The position numbers and the translations under genes were made by a program. Of a DNA stretch of 36,331 nt, positions 7,008-15,337 are shown piece by piece. This DNA is from JBMTVN01 sp046047235 (GTDB lineage: Bacteria > Verrucomicrobiota > Verrucomicrobiia > Limisphaerales > JAHDYP01), in assembly GCA_046047235.1 (NCBI GenBank), contig JBJOII010000031.1:1-36331 (forward strand), written 5' to 3'. The notes beneath the pieces are model-generated. The model was not told where the DNA came from and made no database searches. It worked only from the letters and a program-made list of their open reading frames with translations. Position 1 is the stretch's first letter. The number at the start of each line of letters is the position of its first letter.

Positions 7008-9431
7008 ATGAGTTGGGTTACCGTCATTTGGTCGATGGTCGCAGCTGCGTGTTTGACGCTGGCGGCGATGCATCTGCTGGTTTGGTGCACGAACCGCACG
7101 GCGTGGGGTAGCTTGGCCTTTACCCTGGCCGCGTTCGGGGTGGCGGGCACGGCAGCGGGGGAGTTGTTGATGATGCGGTCATCCACGCCGTGGGAGATGG
7201 GTCTGGTCATCCGCTTGGCGTATGTGCCGGTTGCCGTGCTGGTGATGGCCCTCGTCGGTTTCGTGCAGTTGAGCTTTGGCAATGGGCGATGCTGGCTCGC
7301 TTGGGCCACCGCGGGGCTGCAAGGTCTGGCACTGATCCTGAACTTCACCTCGGGAGCGAATATCATCTACCATGACATCACGTCGCTGGGTCAGGTTGAG
7401 CTTCTCGGTGAACCGGTGTCGGTGGTGGCCCGGGCGGTCGGCAATCCCTGGGTGCGCGTGGATGAACTCGGGAATCTGTTTCTACTGGTCTTTGTCGCCG
7501 ACGCCAGTGTCAGGTTGTGGCGCAGTGGCGAACGCGAGAAGCGCCGCCGCGCCCTGCGGGTTGGCGGGGCCATTCTGGGTTTCATCCTATTGGCTGCCGG
7601 CTACAGCGCTTTGGTGGATAACAAGGTGATTCAGTCGCCTTATTTCATCAGCCTGCCGTTTCTCGGCCTGGTGGTGGTAATGGGACTAGAATTGAGCCGT
7701 GACGTGCTGCGTTCCGGCCAACTGGTGCGCGAGCTTAAGAACAGCGAGACCCACCTCCTCGCCAGTCGCGAGGAGTTGGACCACCAACTGCAATTTGAGC
7801 GGTTGGTGACGGAGATTTCTGCATTCCTGATCAACATCCCGCCGGCCGAGGTGGAGAAGCGCATCGTCGCCGCCATGGGCCGGGTGGCCAGCATGCTTGG
7901 ATTTGACATTGCGGTTTACTCGCTGCTGTTCGGTCATGGAACCGGCCTGGTCGCCTACGTTTGGAACAAGCCCGGCGTGGTCGGAATGCCCGCCCATCTC
8001 ACGGAGAAGGACTTTCCGTGGAAGGCCCGTGAACTGTCGGAAGGGCGCGACACGCACATCCGCACGCTGGATGACTTTCCGCCTGAGGCCGCGGTCGACC
8101 GGGCGACGTATGAGCGTTACGGCATCAAGTCATCCTCCGATGTCCCCATCGTCGTCGGCGGACGGGGAGTGGGGGTGTTCAGTCTTGGCTCGTTTGAAAA
8201 GGACCAGGCCGTGCCACCCCAAATCATCCAGCGGCAGCGGATCGTGGGCGACTTGTTTGCCAACTCCGTGCTGCGCGCCCAGGCGGATGCCGCCCTGCGC
8301 GAAAGCGAACGCCGGCTGAACCTCGCCGCCGCCGCGGCCAACCTGGGCTTGTGGTTTTGGAACCTGCGGGACAATTCCCTGTGGGCGACCCCCCGCGCGA
8401 AAGAGATCTTCAAGTTTACACCAGAAACGGGTGTCACATACGCGATGTGGCTGGAACGGGTGCACCCGGAGGACCGGCCCGTGGTTGAGGCCGAGTTGGC
8501 CGGGGCCGCCGGCCGGCGAGGAGCCTACGAGACAGAATATCGCATTCTCCGCGACAACGGCGAGGTGCGTTGGATTGCTGCGCGCGGTGAAGCGGCGCTC
8601 GATTCCGAAGGTAAGCCCAGCTCCATGACCGGTGTGGTGATGGACATCACCGAACGTCGTCGCGCAGAGCACGAGATCGGCCGACAACGTAATGAACTGG
8701 CTCATCTTTCTCGCGTTGCTACGCTGAGTGAGCTGTCCGGCGCATTGGCACACGAATTGAACCAGCCGCTGGCTATTATTCTCACCAACGCCCAGGCAGC
8801 CCTGCGCTTTCTTGCGCAGGATCCGCCGGATTTGTTGGAGGCGCGGGACATCCTCACGGACATTGTCAGCGAAGATGAGCGTGCGGGTGAAGTTATCCGT
8901 CGCCTGCGATCCATGCTGAAGCGCGGGGAATTCAGTTTGCGGCCGCTGATGGTGAATGAAGTTATTGAAGAAGTCCTTCAGTTGACCCGCAGTGATCTCA
9001 TCGGGCAAGGCGTCATGGTCCACCGCGACCTTGCGGGTGACATTGTGCCGGTGTTGGCTGATCGCATCCAAATGCAGCAGGTGTTGCTTAACATCATCCG
9101 CAACGCCTGTGATGCCATGGCCGACAGTCCCGCCGACTGCAAGCACCTTGCTGTGGTGACATCCCGCCATGGCGGTGGGGTGCGAATCTCCATATCGGAC
9201 ACGGGCTATGGTCTTCCGCCGGAACCGGAACGGATGTTTGAGTCCTTTTACACCACCAAGAGTCAGGGTCTTGGCTTGGGTTTAGCCATCTGTCGATGGA
9301 TTGTTGGGGTGCACCAGGGTCGTTTATGGGCTGAAGCATCGTCAGGGGTTCAGTCTTCGGAAACCGGAAAGCCGGTTAGTGGAGCTACATTTCATTTGGA
9401 GCTGCCGGCGGCGGAGGATCCGAAGCCATGA
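7008..9431 (+). CDS. membrane sensor histidine kinase (7TM-GAF-PAS-HisKA-HATPase)
   Basis: This 807-aa kinase should autophosphorylate on a His in response to a membrane, small-molecule or redox cue and pass phosphate to the overlapping FixJ-type regulator. Residues 1-235 hold about seven membrane segments. A GAF-like domain (about 262-425) and a PAS domain (about 435-555, with WLERVHPEDRPVVEAEL) follow. The HisKA helix carries the acceptor His582 in ALAHELNQPLAIILTNAQAA, the FixL-like form of the H-box. The N-box has Asn699 in NIIRNACDA, then DTGYGLP near 731, and GLGLGLAICR. All kinase motifs look intact. The ATG at 7008 is chosen because the first membrane segment follows at once; no strong ribosome binding site is seen. 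The stop overlaps the next start in ATGA. I see no evidence for heme in the PAS domain, so oxygen sensing is not claimed. Confidence 0.9.
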   Translation: MSWVTVIWSMVAAACLTLAAMHLLVWCTNRTAWGSLAFTLAAFGVAGTAAGELLMMRSSTPWEMGLVIRLAYVPVAVLVMALVGFVQLSFGNGRCWLAWATAGLQGLALILNFTSGANIIYHDITSLGQVELLGEPVSVVARAVGNPWVRVDELGNLFLLVFVADASVRLWRSGEREKRRRALRVGGAILGFILLAAGYSALVDNKVIQSPYFISLPFLGLVVVMGLELSRDVLRSGQLVRELKNSETHLLASREELDHQLQFERLVTEISAFLINIPPAEVEKRIVAAMGRVASMLGFDIAVYSLLFGHGTGLVAYVWNKPGVVGMPAHLTEKDFPWKARELSEGRDTHIRTLDDFPPEAAVDRATYERYGIKSSSDVPIVVGGRGVGVFSLGSFEKDQAVPPQIIQRQRIVGDLFANSVLRAQADAALRESERRLNLAAAAANLGLWFWNLRDNSLWATPRAKEIFKFTPETGVTYAMWLERVHPEDRPVVEAELAGAAGRRGAYETEYRILRDNGEVRWIAARGEAALDSEGKPSSMTGVVMDITERRRAEHEIGRQRNELAHLSRVATLSELSGALAHELNQPLAIILTNAQAALRFLAQDPPDLLEARDILTDIVSEDERAGEVIRRLRSMLKRGEFSLRPLMVNEVIEEVLQLTRSDLIGQGVMVHRDLAGDIVPVLADRIQMQQVLLNIIRNACDAMADSPADCKHLAVVTSRHGGGVRISISDTGYGLPPEPERMFESFYTTKSQGLGLGLAICRWIVGVHQGRLWAEASSGVQSSETGKPVSGATFHLELPAAEDPKP

Positions 9432-10063
9432 GCACGAAAATCGGCACGGTCTTTCTGGTGGATGACGAGCCTGGGATGCTTAGAGCGCTTACACGATTGC
9501 TGAAGGTGGAGGGTTTCAGCGTGCGTGGGTACACCTCTGCACAGGAGTTTCTTGATTCATATTGTGCGGAAGAACCGTGCTGTGTGGTCCTGGACGTTGC
9601 GATGCCGGGACTCAACGGGCTCGAACTTCAGCAAAAGCTGACCCGTGCTGGTATCCTGATGCCCATTGTGTTTCTGACCGGCCGGGGCGATATCCCGATG
9701 ACGGTGCAGGCCATCAAGGCCGGGGCCGTGGATTTCCTCACGAAGCCGGTTGCTGACGAGGCGATTCTGCGGGCGGTAAGGGCTGCTCTGAAACGTGCAG
9801 TTGAGCAGCATGAAGAGGTGGTTGAACTCCGTTTGCTTCGCTGGCGCCACAATCAGTTGACGCCGCGTGAGTCTGAAGTGATGCAGCATGTTGTTGCTGG
9901 CAGGTTGAACAAGCAGATCGCTGCTGATCTGGGTACTTGCGAACAAACCATAAAAGTGCATCGCGCCCGGGTGATGGAGAAAATGGGCGTTGCGTCACTC
10001 GCCGATCTCGTGCGTGCCGCTGAGCGGTTGGGTTCGGGTGGGTCCTACGTCCCCGGAACATGA
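9428..10063 (+). CDS. FixJ-family response regulator (receiver + LuxR-type HTH)
   Basis: The 211-aa protein is the likely partner of the overlapping kinase. The receiver has the acidic pair Asp12-Asp13, the phospho-acceptor Asp56 in VVLDVAMPG, the FLTGRGD loop and Lys106 in LTKPV. The C-terminal domain (about 145-200) starts LTPRESEVMQHVVAGRLNKQ and has TIKVHRARVMEKM, the recognition helix pattern of NarL/FixJ proteins. It should bind DNA as a phosphorylated dimer and activate nearby promoters; the ATACCGG-containing sites upstream of the kinase and of the lone receiver are candidate targets, which is inference. Its ATG lies within the kinase stop (ATGA), implying translational coupling. Confidence 0.92.
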   Translation: MSTKIGTVFLVDDEPGMLRALTRLLKVEGFSVRGYTSAQEFLDSYCAEEPCCVVLDVAMPGLNGLELQQKLTRAGILMPIVFLTGRGDIPMTVQAIKAGAVDFLTKPVADEAILRAVRAALKRAVEQHEEVVELRLLRWRHNQLTPRESEVMQHVVAGRLNKQIAADLGTCEQTIKVHRARVMEKMGVASLADLVRAAERLGSGGSYVPGT

Positions 10064-10117
10064 CCCATCATGCGGTGCTGGCCCGGTTTGTTTCTGCGCC
10101 CACCCCTTGTCAGTTCC

Positions 10118-10145
10118 TTGGAGGTGTTTAACTAAGGTGTAATAT
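10118..10145 (+). promoter_or_regulatory. candidate sigma-70-type promoter before the lone receiver gene
   Basis: TTGGAG (10118-10123) and TAATAT (10140-10145) are separated by 16 bp. The -10 overlaps ATACCGG at 10143-10149, the same 7-mer found in the dyad upstream of the kinase gene. It lies in the 115-bp gap after the regulator stop and would drive the receiver and DUF1254 genes. Confidence 0.35.
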
Positions 10146-10178
10146 ACCGGGTGCCATCCCTGTGGCAGGCTGTTGTGG

Positions 10179-10586
10179 ATGTGTCACACCAGGCCAGTGA
10201 TTGCCGTATTGGACGACGAGCCGCAGATGGGGAAGGCCCTTGGTCGTCTTCTAAGGACGCATGGTTTCGAGGTGGTGTGTTTTACGAGTGGCGCGGAGTT
10301 GTTTGCGGCCTTTTCGGCACGATTGCGGGACTGCCTGGTGCTGGACTTGCACATGCCGCACCTCAACGGCTTTGAAGTGCTGGAATGGCTTGCCGCTCAA
10401 CAAATTCCTGTGCCAGTTGTCGTGATTACCGGACACGACCAACCTGGTAACTCCGAGCGGGCCCGGGAGCTTGGGGCGGTGGACTATCTGCTGAAGCCGC
10501 TGGGCGAATCCCAACTGCTTGCCGCCATCCGCCGCGCTATCGGTATGGAAGCCCCTTCGATCGAGGCCTTGAGGCCCGAGAGATGA
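10179..10586 (+). CDS. stand-alone receiver-domain protein
   Basis: The 135-aa protein is a single CheY-like receiver with no output domain. It starts MCHTRPVIAVLDDEPQMG; the acidic pair, the phospho-acceptor Asp in LVLDLHMPHLNGFEV, ITGHDQPG and the Lys of YLLKPLGES are all present. A TTG at 10173 would add two residues; the ATG at 10179 is preferred. It is preceded by its own candidate promoter and its stop overlaps the ATG of the first DUF1254 gene (ATGA). It could act as a phosphate sink or an intermediate for the nearby kinase, or regulate by protein contact; the sequence does not decide. Confidence 0.85.
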   Translation: MCHTRPVIAVLDDEPQMGKALGRLLRTHGFEVVCFTSGAELFAAFSARLRDCLVLDLHMPHLNGFEVLEWLAAQQIPVPVVVITGHDQPGNSERARELGAVDYLLKPLGESQLLAAIRRAIGMEAPSIEALRPER

Positions 10587-12151
10587 ATTTACAGTTCCGT
10601 AAGAGGATGCAGTTTGCCGAACACACCCATATGAAAACGAACCACAATCACACCATCCTAATCGCTGCGCTCATTGGGGGGATGTCTACGACCGTCTTTG
10701 GGGCCGAGCCGCCGAGGATGAAGATGACGACGGACATTCCGGAAGCCATCACTACGCCGGACAGCGTAAAGACGCGGATCGGCACGTTGAGATTCTTCGA
10801 CGGGTTTCCTGACGACGAGACCACGCAGAAGGTCTATGACAATCTGGACTTCATGCGCGGGGTGGAAGCCTTTCTTCAGTGTATGCCGGGAGCGTCGGCT
10901 GAGGCTGTCCGCACCGGTTGGGCCAGCGAGGGAGCGGATAACAACCAGACTTTGCTCATCATGGAAAACCTGATGGATTCGAAGTCGCTTTTCCTGACCC
11001 CCAATACTGAGAGTGTCTACCACATGGCATGGTTGGATACGAGCGAAGGTCCACTGGTGATCGAGACTCCGCCGAACGTGCTTGGGATTATTGATGACCA
11101 CTGGTTCAAGTATGTGGGGGACTTTGGGAACGCGGGCCCCGACAAGGGCAAAGGCGGCAAGTATCTGCTACTGCCGCCTGGTTACGATGAGGCGGTGCCG
11201 GAAGGTTACATCGTGCTGCGATCCAGGACCTATGGAAACCTGATGTTCTATCGTGGCTTTCTGGACAACGGCAGTACGGAGACGTCCGTTGAGAACACCC
11301 GGAAGTTCTACAAAGCCTATTCGCTGGCCGATGCGAAGAACCCGCCGCCGATGAAGTTCATCAGCGTCTCCGGCAGGGAATTCAACACGATCCATGCAAA
11401 TGATTTCCACTTCTATGAGGAAGTGAACGCGATCGTGCAGTCCGAGCCGAACGAGGCGTCGGACCCGGAAACGCTCGGTCTGCTCGCCGCCATTGGCATT
11501 GAGAAGGGCAAAGAGTTCGCGCCGGATGCCCGCATGAAGAAGATTCTTGTTGAAGCCGTGGCGGTGGCCAATGCGACCGCACGCGCACTGACGTTCCGTC
11601 CCCGTCTTGAAGGCGTCTATTACTATCCGGACCGCAAATGGTTCACCAGTTTCGCCGGTGGCAGCTATGAATTCCTCAAACAACCCGGGGTGCGCAATCC
11701 GGATGGCCGCGTCCTGTTCCACTATTACGCCACCGGCATCACGCCCGCCATGGCGATGAAGATGGTCGGCGTCGGCTCACAATACGGCGCGGCTACCACC
11801 GATTCCAAGGGCAGGCCGCTGGATGGCGGCAAGACCTACAAGATCCATCTACCGCCGAACATCCCGGCAAGGAACTTCTGGTCACTCGTGGTCTATGACA
11901 ACCAGACGCGCTCGATGCTGCAGACCGACCATCAGTTCCCGAGCATCGGTAGTCAGAAGAGAGGCGTGGTAATCAATGCCGATACCTCGGTGGATCTATG
12001 GTTCGGACCCACCGCTCCGAAGGGACACGAATCCAATTGGGTGCAGACGGTTCCAGGCAAGGGTTGGAACGTCCTCCTGCGCCTCTACGGACCGGAGCAG
12101 GCGTGGTTTGACAAGACCTGGAAGCCGGGTGATTTCGAACTGGTGAAGTGA
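10583..12151 (+). CDS. exported DUF1254/DUF1214 protein, paralogue 1 of 3
   Basis: The 522-aa protein belongs to the DUF1254 (N-terminal) plus DUF1214 (C-terminal) family, whose members are secreted or periplasmic and have no settled function. A signal sequence lies at about residues 17-42 (MKTNHNHTILIAALIGG...FGA). The N-terminal start is ambiguous: the ATG at 10583 is coupled to the receiver stop and has TGAGG 8-12 bp upstream, while the ATG at 10631 gives a more normal signal peptide. Family blocks seen include HANDFHFYEEVNAIVQ (His271), DARMKKIL, DGGKTYKIHLPPNIPARNFW, NQTRSMLQTDHQ and DKTWKPGDFELVK at the extreme end. It differs from its two neighbours in the FGP region (DLWFGPTAPKGHE) and is the most diverged of the three. 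Confidence 0.88.
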   Translation: MNLQFRKRMQFAEHTHMKTNHNHTILIAALIGGMSTTVFGAEPPRMKMTTDIPEAITTPDSVKTRIGTLRFFDGFPDDETTQKVYDNLDFMRGVEAFLQCMPGASAEAVRTGWASEGADNNQTLLIMENLMDSKSLFLTPNTESVYHMAWLDTSEGPLVIETPPNVLGIIDDHWFKYVGDFGNAGPDKGKGGKYLLLPPGYDEAVPEGYIVLRSRTYGNLMFYRGFLDNGSTETSVENTRKFYKAYSLADAKNPPPMKFISVSGREFNTIHANDFHFYEEVNAIVQSEPNEASDPETLGLLAAIGIEKGKEFAPDARMKKILVEAVAVANATARALTFRPRLEGVYYYPDRKWFTSFAGGSYEFLKQPGVRNPDGRVLFHYYATGITPAMAMKMVGVGSQYGAATTDSKGRPLDGGKTYKIHLPPNIPARNFWSLVVYDNQTRSMLQTDHQFPSIGSQKRGVVINADTSVDLWFGPTAPKGHESNWVQTVPGKGWNVLLRLYGPEQAWFDKTWKPGDFELVK

Positions 12152-12155
12152 CCGA

Positions 12156-13721
12156 ATGAAGCAGCCAGGAAACCGAAATGGAATGATGAGAATATCACAC
12201 AAGCAAAACCTCCTCGCGGCCGCGCTCGTCGGCGTGCTGGTCGTCGGCGTGCCGGGATTCGCAACCTCTAGAGCCTTGGCTCAAGCCCCCAAATACTCCG
12301 CCAAGGTTCCGGAATCGGTGACGACGCCGGACAAGGTCCGCACGGAGTTGCTCGGCGATCTCGATTTCTTCGACGGCATGCCGAGCAAAGATACCATCAA
12401 GAAGGCCTACGACTTCCTCGACACGACCCGTGGCGCGGAGGCCTTTCTCAACGGCATTCCCGCAGCTTCGGCCTACGCGTTGCTCGAAGGCATCAGGGAG
12501 GCCGGGGTCCATGTTGGCGATTTAGGCATTTTCGAGGAGTTGATGGATGCGCGCTCGCTCTTCTTGACCCCCAATTCGACCACCATCTACAACATGTTCG
12601 AGATCAACGTCAAAGATGGACCTGTTGTTGTGGAGGTCCCAACGGGTGTGCTTGGGCCCATTGATGACGCCTATTTCCGCTACGTCACCGACTTCGGTTT
12701 CACCGGTCCGGACCAAGGCCAGGGCGGCAAATACCTGTTCGTGCACCGCGACTACAAGGGTGATCTGCCTGAGGGGTATTTCGTGGTGAAAACCCCGAGC
12801 TATCGCAACCTGTCGTTCTTCCGGGCATTCGTCAAAGATGGCGATCTCAAGGCATCGGTGGCCAATGTGAAGGCTGGCTTCCACACCTACCCGCTTTCGC
12901 AGGCGGCGAACCCGCCCAAGCAGCGCTTCGTCAACCTTTCCGGAAAGCGGATGAATACCGTCCATGCCAACGATTTCCACTTCTTTGAGGAACTCAACGC
13001 TGTCATCCAGTATGAGCCCGCCGATTCGTTCGACGCAGAATTGGTCGGGCTTTTCGCCTCGATCGGCATCAAGAAGGGCCAGCCCTTCGAGCCCGACGCG
13101 CGCATGAAGAAGCTTCTCACCGAAGGGGTAGCCATTGGCAACGCCACGGCCCGCGCGATTACCTTCTCTCCGCGCAGTCCGCGTTACTACATCTGGCCCG
13201 ATCGCAAGTGGAACACCCCGTTCACTGGAGGCGGCAACTACGCCTTCTACGACAACGGTGAGCGCATGCTCGACGACCGCATTTTCATGCACTACTACGC
13301 GACGGGTATCACCCCGGCCATGACCGCACCCAAGGTAGGGCAGGGTTCGGTCTACGGCATGACCTCGCAGGACGTGAACGGGGACTTCCTTGATGGCGGC
13401 AAGACCTACTCGGTCACGCTTCCGGCTCCAGTTCCGGCCAGGGATTTCTGGTCGTTCATGGTCTATGACGGCCAGCACCGCTCCATGCTTGAGACCGACC
13501 AGAAACTTGCCGGCCTCGACAGTCTGAATCCCTCCGTGAAGCCCAATGCCGACGGCTCCTACACGATGTGGTTTGGGCCGAAGTCGCCCGCTGGCCACGA
13601 GGGCAACTGGATCCAGACCATGCCCGGCAAGAGCTACAATGTGCTGATACGTCTCTACGGGCCACTCGAGCCTTTCTTTGACAAGACTTGGAAGCCGGGT
13701 GATTTCGAACCGGTGAAGTAA
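12156..13721 (+). CDS. exported DUF1254/DUF1214 protein, paralogue 2 of 3
   Basis: The 521-aa product follows paralogue 1 after only 4 bp. A signal peptide is evident (NLLAAALVGVLVVGVPGF, cleavage near RALAQA); the ATG at 12156 gives a 25-residue lead, and ATGs at 12183 and 12186 are plausible alternatives. It shares with its neighbours the blocks LGDLDFFDGMPS, EAFLNGIPAASAYALLEG, HANDFHFFEELNAVIQYEP, FEPDARMKKLLTEGVAIGNA, DGGKTYSVTLPAPVPARDFW, YTMWFGPKSPAGHEGNWIQT and DKTWKPGDFEPVK. All motifs run through without a frameshift, so it appears functional. A role as a periplasmic binding or hydrolytic protein is possible, but no catalytic triad can be assigned by eye. Confidence 0.88.
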   Translation: MKQPGNRNGMMRISHKQNLLAAALVGVLVVGVPGFATSRALAQAPKYSAKVPESVTTPDKVRTELLGDLDFFDGMPSKDTIKKAYDFLDTTRGAEAFLNGIPAASAYALLEGIREAGVHVGDLGIFEELMDARSLFLTPNSTTIYNMFEINVKDGPVVVEVPTGVLGPIDDAYFRYVTDFGFTGPDQGQGGKYLFVHRDYKGDLPEGYFVVKTPSYRNLSFFRAFVKDGDLKASVANVKAGFHTYPLSQAANPPKQRFVNLSGKRMNTVHANDFHFFEELNAVIQYEPADSFDAELVGLFASIGIKKGQPFEPDARMKKLLTEGVAIGNATARAITFSPRSPRYYIWPDRKWNTPFTGGGNYAFYDNGERMLDDRIFMHYYATGITPAMTAPKVGQGSVYGMTSQDVNGDFLDGGKTYSVTLPAPVPARDFWSFMVYDGQHRSMLETDQKLAGLDSLNPSVKPNADGSYTMWFGPKSPAGHEGNWIQTMPGKSYNVLIRLYGPLEPFFDKTWKPGDFEPVK

Positions 13722-13738
13722 GCAAACCATGCTCGTGT

Positions 13739-13761
13739 CCTCCGGCGCAGGGCGGCGGAGG
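13739..13761 (+). other. intercistronic hairpin between DUF1254 paralogues 2 and 3
   Basis: CCTCCG (13739-13744) pairs with CGGAGG (13756-13761) around a 11-base GC-rich loop. It lies in the 66-bp gap and has no T-run, so it may tune mRNA stability or processing rather than terminate. Confidence 0.35.
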
Positions 13762-13787
13762 CAGGCAGCCGATCAACCAACAGAAAC

Positions 13788-15314
13788 TTGATTGTGAAAT
13801 CGACACACCATCTGCCTGCGCTGCAGGTCGCAGTTGCAGCACTATTCGTGACCTTCTGTTCCGCCTTGGCGGCGGAACCCAAGTATAAGGCCGACGTGCC
13901 TTCGAGTCTGATTACACCCGACCGGGTGCAGACTGAATTCCTTGGCGAGCTGGAGTTCAGTGATGGCATGCCCAGCGAGGCGACGGTCAAGAAGACCTAT
14001 GACTTCATTGATCTGGCGCGCGCCACGGAAGCGTTTCTCAATGGCATCCCGCCGACATCCATCTACGCCATGCTGGAAGGCATGAAGGCTACCGGTGCGA
14101 ATCCGGGCGAACTGGTTCTTTGGAAGGATTTTGGTGACGCCCGCACGCTGGCCCTGACCTTCAATACCTCGACGCCCTACGCCTTTGCTGAAATCAATGT
14201 CAAAGCCGAGCCCGCCGTCGTGGAAGTCCCGCCCGGACGTCTGGTCGGCGCGGTAAACGATGCCTTCTTCCGCTGGGTCACCGACCTCGGGTTAACCGGT
14301 CCAAACCAGGGCAAGGGTGGCAAGTATGTCTTTGTTGGTCCCGACTATAAAGGTGCGCTTCCTGACGCCTATAGCGTTGTGAAGACCCCCACCTACCGCA
14401 ACTGGATGTTCCTGCGTGCGTTGGTCACGGACGGGGACGTCGAAACGGCCACTCTGGGCCTCAGGACCGAGTTCCGCATCTATCCGCTTTCGAAGCTGAA
14501 GAACCCTCCCAAAGGACGCTGGGTGGATGCTTCGGGTGCGAAGATCAACACCATCCATGCCAACGACTACAGCTTCTGGCATGAGTTGGACGCGGTGGTT
14601 CAGTACGAACCGGCCGATGCCTTCAATCCCGAGCTGGTCGGCCAGTTTGCCGCGATCGGGATCAAGAAGGGCAAGCCTTTCGCGCCTGACGCCCGCATGA
14701 AGAAGATCCTTGAACAGGGCGTGGCCATCGGCAACGCCACGGCACGGTCGATCACCTTCCGTCCCCGTCTGGACAGCGCCTATTTCTACCCGGGCAAGCG
14801 CCGGTGGTATTCCTGCTTCACGGGGGGCAGCCATGAATTCATGAACAACGGCGAGCTGGTGCTGGATGACCGCATCATGTTCCACTACTACGCCACCGCC
14901 ATCACGCCGGCCATGGCGAAGCCGGCAGTTGGCACTGGATCGGCCTATGAAATCGCTGCCCACGATTCGGAAGGGCGCTACCTCGACGGCGGCAAGACTT
15001 ACAAGTGCACCTTGCCCGGTCCGGTTCCCGCCAAGGATTTCTGGTCCTTCGTGGTCTATGACAACCAGACGCGGTCGGTGCTTGAGACCGATCAAAAGAC
15101 TGGTGGTCTCGACAGCAACAACCCGTCCGTGAAAGCCAACGCTGACGGTTCGTACACCATGTGGTTCGGGCCAAAGGCACCGGAGGGTCATGAAGGCAAT
15201 TGGATCCAGACCATGCCAGGGAAGGGCTACAACATGCTCCTGCGCCTGTACGGTCCTCTGCAACCCTGGTTTGACAAGACCTGGATGCCCGGCGACCTCG
15301 AGTTGGTGAACTGA
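13788..15314 (+). CDS. exported DUF1254/DUF1214 protein, paralogue 3 of 3
   Basis: The 508-aa protein is closest to paralogue 2. No ATG opens the frame: starts are the TTG at 13788 or the GTG at 13794, the latter giving MKSTHHLPALQVAVAALF, a short normal signal peptide cleaved near ALAAEP. Shared blocks are LGELEFSDGMPSEATVKKTY, EAFLNGIPPTSIYAMLEG, HANDYSFWHELDAVVQYEP, FAPDARMKKILEQGVAIGNA, YTMWFGPKAPEGHEGNWIQT and DKTWMPGDLELVN. The NDF-H-F of the other copies becomes NDYSFW here, so residues near that His differ. The rare start codon and 66-bp gap suggest lower expression than the upstream copies. Confidence 0.87.
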   Translation: MIVKSTHHLPALQVAVAALFVTFCSALAAEPKYKADVPSSLITPDRVQTEFLGELEFSDGMPSEATVKKTYDFIDLARATEAFLNGIPPTSIYAMLEGMKATGANPGELVLWKDFGDARTLALTFNTSTPYAFAEINVKAEPAVVEVPPGRLVGAVNDAFFRWVTDLGLTGPNQGKGGKYVFVGPDYKGALPDAYSVVKTPTYRNWMFLRALVTDGDVETATLGLRTEFRIYPLSKLKNPPKGRWVDASGAKINTIHANDYSFWHELDAVVQYEPADAFNPELVGQFAAIGIKKGKPFAPDARMKKILEQGVAIGNATARSITFRPRLDSAYFYPGKRRWYSCFTGGSHEFMNNGELVLDDRIMFHYYATAITPAMAKPAVGTGSAYEIAAHDSEGRYLDGGKTYKCTLPGPVPAKDFWSFVVYDNQTRSVLETDQKTGGLDSNNPSVKANADGSYTMWFGPKAPEGHEGNWIQTMPGKGYNMLLRLYGPLQPWFDKTWMPGDLELVN

Positions 15315-15337
15315 TAGGACGCGGGAGGCCAGCAGAC

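Noticed and set aside
6915..7008. Integrase attachment site at the island's left edge
   Set aside because: No matching direct repeat was found near 22600-22790 and no tRNA or integrase gene is present; the dyad at 6962-6989 may be regulatory instead.
12522..13730. Minus-strand frame of 402 codons, and a similar one at 14292-15347
   Set aside because: Both are antisense to DUF1254 genes that have full family motifs; their likeness to each other only reflects the paralogy of the sense genes.
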